From positions 7,440,001-7,504,000 of the forward strand of contig CM082579.2 in NCBI GenBank assembly GCA_040954595.2: 64,000 bases of DNA. The letters are read 5' to 3'. The stretch is from Balanoglossus misakiensis. Taxonomy: Eukaryota; Hemichordata. Shown here piece by piece: positions 47,284 through 57,555 of this stretch; within the stretch, counting starts at the first letter, position 1, and each line of letters begins with the position of its first letter. The notes below the pieces were generated by a model. That model was given only the letters and a program-made list of their open reading frames with translations. It ran no database searches and was not told where the DNA came from. Both the position numbers and the translations under genes were made by a program.

Positions 47284-50200
47284 GTGAGTATGCGTGTTTT
47301 TTTATTTTTGTCTGAAATTCTTCATTTGTGTAGACCGAAAAAGGAAGTACATTTGTACAGAGACAATCCAGTATTCTTCAACCAAGGAGTTGAATTTTTG
47401 TTCTCAAATTTGTCATAGGAAATGTACATGTACACATCTTGCCATGTATTATTCATTTATCATCTCCCATCTTCAACAGGCAATCAGTGAGTACTGTCCA
47501 ATCCCACATTTGGATTCCAAGCAACCGAGCACAGAGTCACAGAATGTGTCATGCCAGCGTATTCAACCAATCAGAGGATCATGTCAGCTAGCCAATGAGC
47601 TCTTCCTGTCTGCTCCAAAGGAGTCATGTGACCACCAAGAATACCAAACCATCTGTGAATATGAAGTAAGTGTTTTTGAAATCTTCCCACCGCAACAGTG
47701 TGCCCCTGGAAATGAAATGATGTCAGTTAATTTGAAAGTTGTTCTTTATATGTATCCATCGTTATGCTACATACATGTACATTGTACTAGCATTCTCTCA
47801 TTTTGTATCGTTCCCTCCTCCAGGAGAGTCACAACACCATCAAATGCTACAATGACGTCTGTGACCCAGAAAAGCCAGTTTCCATCGCGACAACCAACCC
47901 AGATTCAGGCACCCTTCACTGGAGGGACCTGCCCTCCATAGCCAGCCTCCAGACCTTCATCAAGAATCTGATCAACCCGACAAGCAGACAGCACCACTAC
48001 GGATTCATGTTCATCAAGTGTCCCAAACTCCGGGTCGACGATGATGACGACGCCGTTGGAGACGATGATGCGGAAGACGAGGCTGATTACGAGTACAAAG
48101 ATGATGAGGCGGAGGAAGATGATATGCTGTTGGCGGGGAAGGGACATCTTCTCGGCAAAAATGCGAATCAACTTTTAATCCTGCCCCCGAAGATTTTCAA
48201 CCACAAAGCTGTTCATACCAACAAGTACATCGACATCAACGTGGTCATGTTGGACTCGATATCAAGAAATCATTTCTTCCGTTCTTTGCCAAAGACTGTG
48301 AAGACCATGAATGAAATCAATGAGGGAAACACATCTCTCGTACTTGACTTTGAGTTGTTGCAGTCGATGAAGGGACGTACGTACGAGAACTTGCTGACGT
48401 TTTTCGCCGGCGAAGTGTACGAGGTGGAGAAGCCGTTTGGCACGCTCGACTTGCCTCCCAAGCCGCTGAAGACAGAGGCCATGCTGGACCAGTTCAAGAA
48501 GCACGGTTATCACACGACCTGGTTTGAGGACCTGTGCTGGACCTGGGAGTGGGGCTTGGTGAAGGACCTGCTGGCATTGTACCGAGACCTGGAGATCGGC
48601 GACAGATGGAAGAAGTTCAAGCATGCCCTGCAGGTTGCCAAGATCGACCGGTACGACGTGACGCTGGCGAGTTGTGAAATACTCCGGGTCAACAATCACC
48701 ACGACCCGTTCCATGGTCCGGATACGGTGTGTTACCACGGCCGGCACCAGCACGAGTACATCTTGGAGTACATGAAGTATTTCCACAACACCATGGCCCG
48801 ATTGAAGCAGCCGTATTTCAATCACCTCCTTCTGAACACCGCGCACGAAGGTACGGGCCGCCGGGTCCAGACTCTAGACGACAGCCTCGCTGAATACGTC
48901 GAATTCCTCACAAAGCAGGAGAACACGCTGACAATCATGTATGCCGATCACGGCAACACGTATGGAGAATTCATTGAAAAGACGGAAGAAGGCAGAATTG
49001 AACTCTTCAACCCGTTTATGTTCATCGTCGTGCCGAAGAAAGTGGCGGAGATGCTCGGCCCTGAGAAGATGGCTGCCCTCAAAGACAATCAGCACAAGCT
49101 GGTGACAATGCTGGATCTCCACTACACGGTCAAGTCGCTGGTTCCTCACGTCGCGCCCAAAATCGACAAGGCCCACAAAGAGTACGACGTACAGCCTTCC
49201 GGACTATTCATGAGAACGCCTGCTGACAGAACTTGCAAGACGATTCCTCGGATTCACCCAAATCTCTGCATCTGTCAAGGCTTCGACTCCAAAGTCAAGA
49301 ACGACACAAACCATGCTCTCTTGGCTGAATTTGCACTCGGACAGCTCAACAACGCCATACAGGATGAATTCACAGCGTCTCATTCCAGTGCAACGCGTGG
49401 TTTCGGCTCATGCCGAAGGCTTGTGGCGACTAGATTTGGCAACGTCAAAGAAAGCCACCAGGAGGCAAGTATAAAAATTTCGGCCCCATCTTGCAAATTT
49501 TTCTCTTCGTGTACTTTGGCCATCAATTTCAGAAATTATAATTACTTAAGAAAGCCATTATGCAAATTAAGTTTATTGACTAGATACAGCAAAGTGTAAT
49601 TTCTGAAATTGACATTTGCTCATCAATTATTTCATCACCATTAGGCAGACATGCTTGAACACATTTCATTCAGACTAACAAGGACTATGTCTCAATGTTA
49701 AGAACAGCTCCATATTCAGACTCAACTGTAATATATGCTTGAATCATCCTGTCATGAGGGCAAATTAAACTGAAAATTCCTGTTAAACTATTTGTGTAAA
49801 TGTTTGTGTGGAAATTGGTTACATGGTATGACATGACAGTTGGTGTAGGTTCTGCCATAAAAGCATGTATTCAAATAGACTCTCCTGATGCTACATTGAT
49901 ATATTCTAAAAACAAGTCTGATATTATATTTACAGGACAACGTGGTAATCACCAAAATGGACATATACATACCTGCAGGAGAAAATTCCGGGAATACGGA
50001 GGACGTCTTCTTTGTCACGGTCCAGTCATCCATGGACCAGGGGGACGGGATGAAGTTGCTGAGCTACCAGCGAATGAGTGCCTTCAGTCACTATGGAAAC
50101 TGTGCTGATGACGGCGTGAACTTGAACCTGTGCGTATGCTCCCTGAAGAAGACCAAGCAACGCGCGGGCAATCAGGCGGCCAAACTGCAGGCGTGGAACA

Positions 50201-50502
50201 ACCCACCTCCCGTGTTTGACAACAACAACACTGTCAAAGAGGTGCACAAGAAGTGCCTGTATTTCATCGAGCGGCAGAACAATGCCGGCGGCGTGCTGGA
50301 GGTGGCCAACGTCTGCCCCAACATGAAGTACACGGTGGTGCTGAACATGGAGTACTCGCACATGATCGTCTCGCGGGAGCTACCAGCGCAGGAGGTGTTG
50401 CTGCCGGGGCAGATTAAGTTCATGCTGGCCATGGTGCAGACGCGGACGCACTTGAACTGGCACTGGAACTATAAAGCCAGCTTTTCCTGGCAGGAAGTGT
50501 AG
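47065..50502 (+). CDS. DUF229-family type II membrane protein, four coding exons
   Basis: An 870-residue protein. A basic cytosolic start (MAKRRRR) and a membrane helix at about 24-38 make it type II, probably in the Golgi or at the cell surface. The luminal part belongs to DUF229 (PF02995), within the alkaline phosphatase/sulfatase fold: VVMLDSISRNHFF at about 275-287 provides the metal-site Asp, and YADHGNTYG at 508-516 the DHG motif. Substrate is unknown for the family. An acidic run of Asp/Glu at 207-235 interrupts the luminal region. The exons are 47065-47283, 47480-47665, 47824-49464 and 49936-50502; the third intron appears to be GC-AG. Divergent from BLTP1 and convergent with TREX. 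Confidence 0.9.
47480..47665 (+). CDS. DUF229 gene, second coding exon
   Basis: Residues 74-135, Cys-containing luminal stem. Acceptor CTTCAACAG, donor GTAAGT, phase 0 at both ends. Confidence 0.88.
47824..49464 (+). CDS. DUF229 gene, third coding exon (catalytic-fold core)
   Basis: Residues 136-682, with the LDS and DHG motifs. Acceptor TCCTCCAG. The 3' end is set at CAGGAG|GCAAGT because the only nearby GT would shift the frame of the last exon. Confidence 0.85.
49523..49612. repeat. 16-bp inverted repeat in the DUF229 gene intron
   Basis: TCAATTTCAGAAATTA at 49523-49538 is exactly complementary to 49597-49612, with a 58-nt loop. It starts 59 nt after the GC donor and could form a hairpin in the intron RNA. 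Confidence 0.7.
49936..50502 (+). CDS. DUF229 gene, last coding exon
   Basis: Residues 683-870, ending WQEV and TAG at 50500-50502. Begins DNVVITKMDIYIP after acceptor TATTTACAG. Contains several Cys that probably form luminal disulfides. Confidence 0.9.
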   Translation, partial: DNVVITKMDIYIPAGENSGNTEDVFFVTVQSSMDQGDGMKLLSYQRMSAFSHYGNCADDGVNLNLCVCSLKKTKQRAGNQAAKLQAWNNPPPVFDNNNTVKEVHKKCLYFIERQNNAGGVLEVANVCPNMKYTVVLNMEYSHMIVSRELPAQEVLLPGQIKFMLAMVQTRTHLNWHWNYKASFSWQEV

Positions 50503-51868
50503 ACTTATGCCTGGCATCAACAGGGAGGATATTGTCCCCCTTGCCAGAATTTTTGAGAGGGCCAAGAGAACTTGGGATGAAAGCAAAACCCACATGTACA
50601 GTCATCTGCACTAACCTATGGATACCATGCAGAGTATTGTTGATCTGGAATAACATTCGAGTGAGAGGCTTCGTATGTGTGCGTACATTCCAAAAGCATT
50701 TTGTCCTTATAACATGTAAACCGGTCATTGTGGCTGAGAGATTTCTAGTTTGTAAAGATAACCATACGTGGTTGGTTTGGAGGTAAAATTTATTTCAACA
50801 TGTTTTATTTGGTAGGAATACCATGATAGTATGGCATTTTATTTTTATCAATATTTTTTTTATTCTATTGGCTGGGAAAATGTTATTTTTTGTATGTATT
50901 TATTGCCAAAAATTGACATTTCCATTTGTAAAAGTCTTATTTATTTTTCGGTGTATTTCTGTTTTGTACTTTGGTAACAATTGTGGTATTATTTTCTACA
51001 TTTTGGACAAATATCAAACAAGATTAGGAACTCGATATATGGCACCCTACAATATTCTGTCAGTCATGCAAATTATGGCCACCAAAGGGGTGGGGGGGGC
51101 GATAATTGCTTGTGCAAGCAATGAACACCCATGAAGAGGTGACATTCTTCGAATAGAGAAATAATCCTTTCAGCCATGTCCATTGAATGCATGATTTCAC
51201 CGTGTTCTTGCCATTAAAATGATCTGTGCAGCCAACCGCAGTCATCATTTGAAACAACTCTCCTGTCACAGTTTGATATGGAGTCAGGGGTCACTGGTCC
51301 AACAGAAGGTCACAGTGTCAAAAAGTGCCTTACCCATGGTTCAAAGCATGGCTGAACCCAGGTGTACCATTGGTTTATATTTAAATGTTGCATAAGGTTT
51401 ATGTTGCATGGTTCGAACTTATCCACAATGTGCGAAATAACAGATTTGAAATGAGTTTTCATATGTAAATATTTGTGGGCTGTACTTAATATTATAACAG
51501 TGTCATGGACAGTTGTACACAATTATCTTTATTATTAGAATACATACCTACTCTGTACATATTTTTTGAGCAAGATGTGCCCACAGGATTGTTGACATAA
51601 GCTCCATAGCATCAACCCACATGCATACAGCAAGTAATAATATGCAACCAAATTCTCTGCATGCCAACTATTGTAATTCAACAACATTGAAATGGACATG
51701 CTATATATAATATTAACTTCAAATGCAGAATATTTTTCCATCTAATTTTATACTTAATATTCACGTAAACCAGGTACTTCAATCTTTTGGGGAAAATGTA
51801 TATTGAATTGGAAATGTTTCCTGGATTTTTTTAAAATTGCGAACTGCAGGGTAATGTGCAGGTTTGTC

Positions 51869-51874
51869 AATAAA
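51869..51874 (+). promoter_or_regulatory. Polyadenylation signal, DUF229 gene
   Basis: AATAAA, the first canonical hexamer after the stop codon at 50502 that is followed by a GT-rich stretch. Confidence 0.5.
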
Positions 51875-52017
51875 AAAGGTCAATAACATTGGAAGAATTG
51901 TGCAGCTCCTTTCAATTCCTTTGTACCTGTGCTTTTGTGTATTCACGTTCCAATGAAAATTTAAAATGGTTAGTACATGAACATTTATAATGAAGGAATG
52001 AAAGCAATAGTAGATAA

Positions 52018-52023
52018 TTTATT
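52018..52023 (-). promoter_or_regulatory. Polyadenylation signal, TREX gene
   Basis: Plus-strand TTTATT reads AATAAA on the TREX strand, about 245 nt after the stop codon. Confidence 0.45.
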
Positions 52024-52267
52024 AATAACTAAAATATATTTTTTCATCATATGAGTATAAAGCTTCTTATATAATTAAATTTGAATCATAAATTTGAATT
52101 AAGAGACAGTGTAAATCATAAAATGGTGCTGCAAGGAAACGCCCATGTCTGCCGTTTCTATGTCAACACACTTTTCAGTTGCCATGATTAATTTATCAGG
52201 GAGAAAACTGATTTGCATTTCTCCATGGCAACAACAGGAGCTTGGGTAGTATTCATTGGGTTTGGCT

Positions 52268-53740
52268 CTATGGTTGCTCACGAGTTTTCATATCACTGGC
52301 AGTGAGATTCTCAGAGAGTATTTCAGATTTTTCAACGGTGCAGGTTTTGCTGTCGCCTACAGAGACAGCCGTGTCAGGTGTTATCACTACAGTGGTCTTA
52401 TCCATGTGAATATGTGGGATTTCCTCAGCAGCAGCATCGCAGATTTTGGTGTCAGCTGCCGATAATCCATCAGGTGCTTGTCTCTTGGTGGTGTCATCTA
52501 TGCCTGCGAGCGATGCTGCAGGGTTGTTTCTCGACGGTTCGTTTTCTCTGCCACTGTTGACTGGGATGGGAGTGAACTTTGACATCACGTTTTCTTTTAT
52601 CTTTCCATTAGCCGCAGTTTGGGTCCCGTTGTCCGTAGCTACTCCTCTCCTGGATCTGACATCGATGGCGCTGCATTTCCGTGGTGGTGTGTGCGGTGGG
52701 GTTGGCGGCATCGACCGAACAGCGACTTGACCACCAGCAAGCGGCATTGCGTTCTTGTCGAACCACTTCAGTAGAGTGTCGTGCCGTGCCTGTACAACTT
52801 TCATCAGCGCCAGCGCATCTCCCTCTGCAGTGTGGGCAGCTGTGTGGGCATCGCCAACGTGCATTTGGTACAGCGCCTGCAGAGTCAGATCCCCCCTGGC
52901 TCTTTTGGGGCTGTGCATGTAGGGCTCTGACCCACACGCCTCATTCTGTACACTGATGAAGGCCTGCAACGTGTCCCCATGCAGGATATTCCCTAATTTT
53001 CCGTGCACGCTCAGGAGTTCATTCTTCAAAATCGGGAAATCAAACCTGCGCCCGTTATGGGCGACCAAACAGATGGGCGGACACTGCCGCTTCAGGAAGT
53101 GTCGGATGGCCACAACAGCGTCCATGTTGAATGTCTGTTTTTCGTGCTGTTGCAGAAGGCCGTTATTCAGACCTGTTATTTCAGTGGCCCGTGGGTGAAT
53201 AGCCTCCGTGGGGTCGATGCACAAGACTAGTTTGTCAACTACACGCGGTTCATCTGGTGACAAAAGTCCCTGTCGGTGAACAGCCAGCATGGCGATCTCG
53301 GTGATCCTTGGCAGTGGCTGGTTGTACCGAATCAATCCGGTCGTCTCCAAGTCAAAGAAAACAAATGTTTTTATAGCCGACGGACTGTCATCCGGAGCAA
53401 AATCCGGAACGACGTCTCCGGCTGCAAATGGCTGTCTCGGAACCGGATTCTCGTCTGGTAGTGCTGGACCCTTTTTGCTGTGGACATCTTGCGTGGGAGA
53501 ACAAGGCTGTATTAACCCTGCCGTGGTTTCTGCAGTGATTTTATGGGCAAGCTGACCATCGGGCAACCTTGGCACCACAGGGCTGGTAGCATTTTCACTA
53601 CCAGTATCTGCTTGCAGTTCAGGAATATTCGGAAATACCACTTCTGCCAAGGATGCATCATCTAGCACCAAATCATACTCTATGGTTTGCGAGTCGTCGG
53701 TTGACTTGGATGACACCGATTCCCCTGGCTTTGCCTCCAT
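52268..53740 (-). CDS. TREX1: TREX1/TREX2-like 3'-5' DNA exonuclease
   Basis: A 490-residue DEDDh exonuclease that degrades DNA from the 3' end; vertebrate TREX1 clears cytosolic DNA. Exo I is FVFFDLETTGL (Asp130, Glu132), Exo II LVAHNGRRFDF (Asp234), Exo III HTAEGD (His303, Asp308), so all catalytic residues are present. AVHRQ, RVVDKL and ATEITGLN also match TREX1. The catalytic core (about 126-335) has long, apparently disordered tails on both sides, and there is no C-terminal membrane anchor like that of mammalian TREX1. One coding exon, as in vertebrates. Start chosen at 53740 (MEAKPG) just after a TTGTAG acceptor at 53749-53754; an upstream in-frame ATG at 53794 would lie in the predicted intron. 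Confidence 0.9.
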   Translation of the reverse strand: MEAKPGESVSSKSTDDSQTIEYDLVLDDASLAEVVFPNIPELQADTGSENATSPVVPRLPDGQLAHKITAETTAGLIQPCSPTQDVHSKKGPALPDENPVPRQPFAAGDVVPDFAPDDSPSAIKTFVFFDLETTGLIRYNQPLPRITEIAMLAVHRQGLLSPDEPRVVDKLVLCIDPTEAIHPRATEITGLNNGLLQQHEKQTFNMDAVVAIRHFLKRQCPPICLVAHNGRRFDFPILKNELLSVHGKLGNILHGDTLQAFISVQNEACGSEPYMHSPKRARGDLTLQALYQMHVGDAHTAAHTAEGDALALMKVVQARHDTLLKWFDKNAMPLAGGQVAVRSMPPTPPHTPPRKCSAIDVRSRRGVATDNGTQTAANGKIKENVMSKFTPIPVNSGRENEPSRNNPAASLAGIDDTTKRQAPDGLSAADTKICDAAAEEIPHIHMDKTTVVITPDTAVSVGDSKTCTVEKSEILSENLTASDMKTREQP

Positions 53741-54706
53741 TGCAAACCTACAATTTAAACAATTTAGAACGCTGTAAAACCAATATGTGAACACGCAATC
53801 AAAAAAAGAAGACCCATCCCATGCTGTTTAGAGTAACGAGGCGGAGAGCATACACAATAAAAAGTGAAAGTCAATATAATTTTCATTCTGCGACAAGGGG
53901 ATTTTCCTACATTAGAAAAACACTGTCTTGAAATGAATTACAAAGTACATTTTAGTACAAAAAATCGAAGGAAAGACTTGAGAACATAATAAATTCACTT
54001 CTAGAATCAGCAGTATACACAGTATTTTCTTTTCAAACTCAAGATATACTCACTACACTCTGTACTACCAGCAGTTTAATAGTAGCTCGAGGTTTTGCAT
54101 TGGTTTGTGTGTTAGACTAGTACAGTTTGAGCTGCTGAACGTAGTAACACCACGTGGTATTAAAAGTGCTACCTCGTGTGCGTGTACCTGTACATGCCCT
54201 CAAACATGAAACATGTCCCTTGTAAAACGAAAGGCCAGTGTGAATTATGGTGAAGAGGGCGAACGTGCTAGTTGTTGTTGAAAGTGGTGCAGGTGCATAC
54301 TCCGCCCGACTGAACTCAATTCTAATAGTCATGAATGATAATTCCAGATGAAGAAAACTGAATAAAATATGTGCTTCACCTATTGTACGGCATGCGTGGC
54401 GTGGGTGTGTGGCCCAGCGCTTTGGCGTGTTTATGAAATGTACATGGAAAGTGTAATGTACACGATATGTCATGGCATGCAAGTGAGAGGATCAACCTAC
54501 TTTGAATCTTTGAATCAAAATCCACTAGTTAAAGCCAACTTCTGTTCAGCAGTATGTTCCTCAATTTTCAAACACTGCAGTGTGGAAATAAAGCAGAAAG
54601 TCGTTGTGAAAAATTAATATACAAACACTTGAAACAGTCTAGTTAAATATTTGACTATCGATATCGCGTCTGCGGAAATGTCGATTACATGCCGGTGAGG
54701 GCGGCC

Positions 54707-54714
54707 TTTTTATA
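54707..54714 (-). promoter_or_regulatory. TATA box on the minus strand, possibly for TREX
   Basis: CGCTATAAAAAGGCCGCCC reads on the minus strand: a consensus TATA box followed by GC-rich DNA, about 1 kb upstream of the TREX start. Confidence 0.35.
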
Positions 54715-56038
54715 GCGTCGGAGTACCAGTCACCCAGCCATGTCAGGGACCAGTCATTTTTAACTAACCGGGTGTCTGTTAATCCCAATGATGATCCCAG
54801 CGTGTGTTATCTTGGATAGATGATGGTAGAACATTCCTACAATCACCAATAATATTGCTTGTAAAATACCTTGGGTGAGTTTCGACACTGTGTTTGGCCC
54901 TACGCGATCCGTACGATTAACGCGTTCACTCCACACATTGTAATGAAACTCGGGACAAATTTTGCTGAATAATTATTTGTTTAATTAAGCCCATAGACTT
55001 GGGGCAAGTCTACTTTAGCGTGTATTTTACGTAGTCGGTATTTCTAAAAAAAAAAAGTGACTCGGCATACGATAGGAAGGGTGTACACGTGGATGTACCT
55101 CGTGCAAACTTTTGACCAAGGAACTTTTGACTAAATTTCGACTTTTGAATATATCACGGGTTTATGTACTTCCACGTTACCTTTGGCGCATTATTTTGTA
55201 GACAAGTCGTCGGTTTTCACTTAGGTTAGCTAAATTTTGTTTACCACTTACTTGAAGAACATTTGTATATTTAGGGCTCAGACTGAATCGCTTTTCCCAG
55301 GAGTAGACATCCACCGGGAAATAGTCTAATGCATGTATATACTGGTTTGGGTATCTCGATTAGTTATCAATTCTTTACGGCCTTGACGTCACGTTTGACA
55401 ATTAGGTTATAGCATAGTTTTGATTCCGTTGGCATAACTTTATTTCACTACCAGGCTTATTGGTGAATCACTCTCAACGATAACCTCTACATTGTGCTGA
55501 TAAGTTGGTGCATGGTGGTCGAGATTGATCGTGTTGACAACTTGGTCGGAGTTTTGAATGCTTGGCTGCATTTGCTTGTAGCTATCACATCAATGAATTG
55601 GGTATAATTAATTTTCTTCGACATTATGACATTTATTATATACAAAGTGAATTTTGGGGTTATTCCAGCGTCTTAACCGTACACTTACAAATTTTTGTCG
55701 CCAGAAAAAAACGACGGAATCTAATGCACTACAGTACACGCGTAAAGTTTAAAATGCGATGTGGTTGTTTTTTAAGGTTTGAATAAATCTCTTTTTTACA
55801 GTTAGTACTGGAGCATGGTATGTTGTTGATCACAAGAGCACAGCAGAAATCTCATTTGTAGGTTACACATACATCGTGTAATATCGCGGGTGGACGCAAA
55901 ATAGAGCGATCCAAGCGTGTCGCGTTCAGTAATACCATATTGTCACCAGATCGTCTTCAGGTCTTTCAAGGCAAGTTCATTCAAATTATTGCTTTGATAC
56001 TTAATGGTGATCAAGTTTTAATTTCTGATATCAGGTAC

Positions 56039-56044
56039 TTTATT
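56039..56044 (-). promoter_or_regulatory. Polyadenylation signal, F-box gene
   Basis: Plus TTTATT is AATAAA on the minus strand, about 57 nt after the F-box stop codon. Confidence 0.5.
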
Positions 56045-56100
56045 ACTTTATGAAAATAAAACTCGGGTTCTTTCATATTTTCAGGATGACGACCTCCATC

Positions 56101-57555
56101 TCAGAATTTGAAATAGTCGTCAGGTGGCGCAACGGCTGCCTTCCACCGTCGTCCAAGCAGCGCCGACGCTTTACTGTACAGCTCTTCCAGAAACTCTGTT
56201 CGGTTCTCTTCGGTTTCTCGGTCTTTCTTGTTGAGTTCCTGCTGCACCAGGGTGTATGTGCCATCGTCTCCTCTAGCGATGACCTCGTCGTCGTCGTAGA
56301 ACTCCCGTGCGCACCTCTTCGTCGAGATGTGGGTGTCGATCACTTCAAAGTAGGCCAACCTCTTCCCCGCCACCTGGGCGATGGAAAGCACCGTGTCCGG
56401 GTGGATCGTTCCTCGGTGTATGAGGCAAGTCAGCTCGGTGCACTTGAGTGCAAGGCGGACCAGATCCTCGTCGATGTCAAAGCTGTCGGAGTAATCCCTG
56501 TAGGAGACCAGGCACTCCGCGTAGTGGGTGGCCAGTGATTCCACCGTGATCTGGGTCGCCCGCGAAAATGCCAAGAATATGACGGCGAGTAAGGGAATGG
56601 AAGGCTGCAAAATTGCCACTACGTCGCTGGGTCTGATCGCACTGGAGAAAGTGAAAACTACTTTCAAGTGTGGGTTGTTTGCCCGAACCGCTTTCCAAGT
56701 GGAATCCGGGATCAATGACTTCTCGAACTCACCAGGCCCGCGCTGGTAGGCGATGAGGACGTTCAGCTTGGCCAGTCGGTTAACTCGCGCCCTGGCGAAC
56801 ACTGACATGATTTCGTCCGTAAGAATGGTCATTTGTACCGAGAACACTTTCAGGTGCTTGAACTTACCAAGGCACACTGAGACCTCGCCAGACTCGGGAA
56901 TTTCCAGGATCCTGACTGCCCACGTTGTGCTGTTGGGCACCAGGTTCCAGTAGAGATTCAGCTCCTCGATGTTCAAGTTCTTTTCGTTCATCACCATGGT
57001 TGTGAGGATGGTGTATCCGTTGGGATCCTTGTGTGGCCAGGACATCAAATGAAACTTCCTCAGTCGCTTCGTGTGCAGCATGACTGTGTGCACCGGTATG
57101 AGCCCCTGGAGGGTCGTAATTGGGCGAATGTCAAACCTGACCACTTTTATTATCTGATGGGCGCCATACACACCTATGCGCAAGGTGTCTATTTCGCTGC
57201 AGTTGTGAAACACGGCGCGCAGCACTCCGAAATCGGCCGGCAGCAATTGCGTTCTGAGATATATGGCCGACAGCGTCAAAATGTGGAGGTATTTACCAAA
57301 GCGTTCGATCATCTTTTGCTGATGGTCAAGCGAGTAGACGTTAAACAAAACCGTTGCTTCCTCTTCGTCTTTGGCGGCTCGCAGGATCACCTCGGCTTCG
57401 TCCCAAATGCTGGGGTGGTTGAAGGCATCTTCCCAAGCGCGACAAACTTGCGCAGCCCTGCCCCGATCTGTCAGATTCAAAAGGCTGAACAGTTTCACGA
57501 GAACTGGTTCCGGCAAATTGGCAAAATCCACATCACTCTCCTCTGGCTGCTCCAT
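56101..57555 (-). CDS. F-box protein related to FBXO33/FBXO39
   Basis: A 484-residue, single-exon protein. An F-box at about 11-53 (LPEPVLVKLFSLLNL...VCRAWEDAFNHPSIWDE) would bind Skp1 in an SCF ubiquitin ligase. The rest is a leucine-rich-repeat-like fold. WKAVRANNPHLKV followed by AILQPSIPL resembles the WKALSRKSTSFRV...ILKPSIPL segment of FBXO33, and LALKCTELTCLIHRGT its later repeat; FGKYLHILTL recalls FBXO39. Substrate unknown. The open frame continues 38 codons upstream to an ATG at 57669, but the start at 57555 directly before the F-box is preferred. Stop TGA at 56101-56103. Confidence 0.85.
   Translation of the reverse strand: MEQPEESDVDFANLPEPVLVKLFSLLNLTDRGRAAQVCRAWEDAFNHPSIWDEAEVILRAAKDEEEATVLFNVYSLDHQQKMIERFGKYLHILTLSAIYLRTQLLPADFGVLRAVFHNCSEIDTLRIGVYGAHQIIKVVRFDIRPITTLQGLIPVHTVMLHTKRLRKFHLMSWPHKDPNGYTILTTMVMNEKNLNIEELNLYWNLVPNSTTWAVRILEIPESGEVSVCLGKFKHLKVFSVQMTILTDEIMSVFARARVNRLAKLNVLIAYQRGPGEFEKSLIPDSTWKAVRANNPHLKVVFTFSSAIRPSDVVAILQPSIPLLAVIFLAFSRATQITVESLATHYAECLVSYRDYSDSFDIDEDLVRLALKCTELTCLIHRGTIHPDTVLSIAQVAGKRLAYFEVIDTHISTKRCAREFYDDDEVIARGDDGTYTLVQQELNKKDRETEENRTEFLEELYSKASALLGRRWKAAVAPPDDYFKF

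Larger units (their letters stand above)
50503..52267. other. Convergent 3' region of the DUF229 gene and TREX
   Basis: No coding frame. A plus-strand AATAAA at 51869-51874 is the likely end of the DUF229 mRNA (3' UTR about 1.4 kb), and a minus-strand AATAAA at 52018-52023 the likely end of TREX (about 250 nt). The two 3' ends are only about 150 bp apart. Short G runs occur near 51088. Confidence 0.55.
53741..56100. other. Region between TREX and the F-box gene
   Basis: No supported coding frame. It should contain the TREX 5' UTR and promoter. A minus-strand TATAAAAA lies at 54707-54714, next to a GC-rich patch, and donors on that strand exist (for example GTAAGT at 55247-55252), but I cannot decide which first exon is used. 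Confidence 0.5.

Noticed and set aside
53741-53794. N-terminal extension of TREX starting at the upstream ATG
   Set aside because: A TTGTAG acceptor precedes the second ATG and the extra 18 residues are hydrophobic/Cys-rich, unlike the family; they are probably intron.
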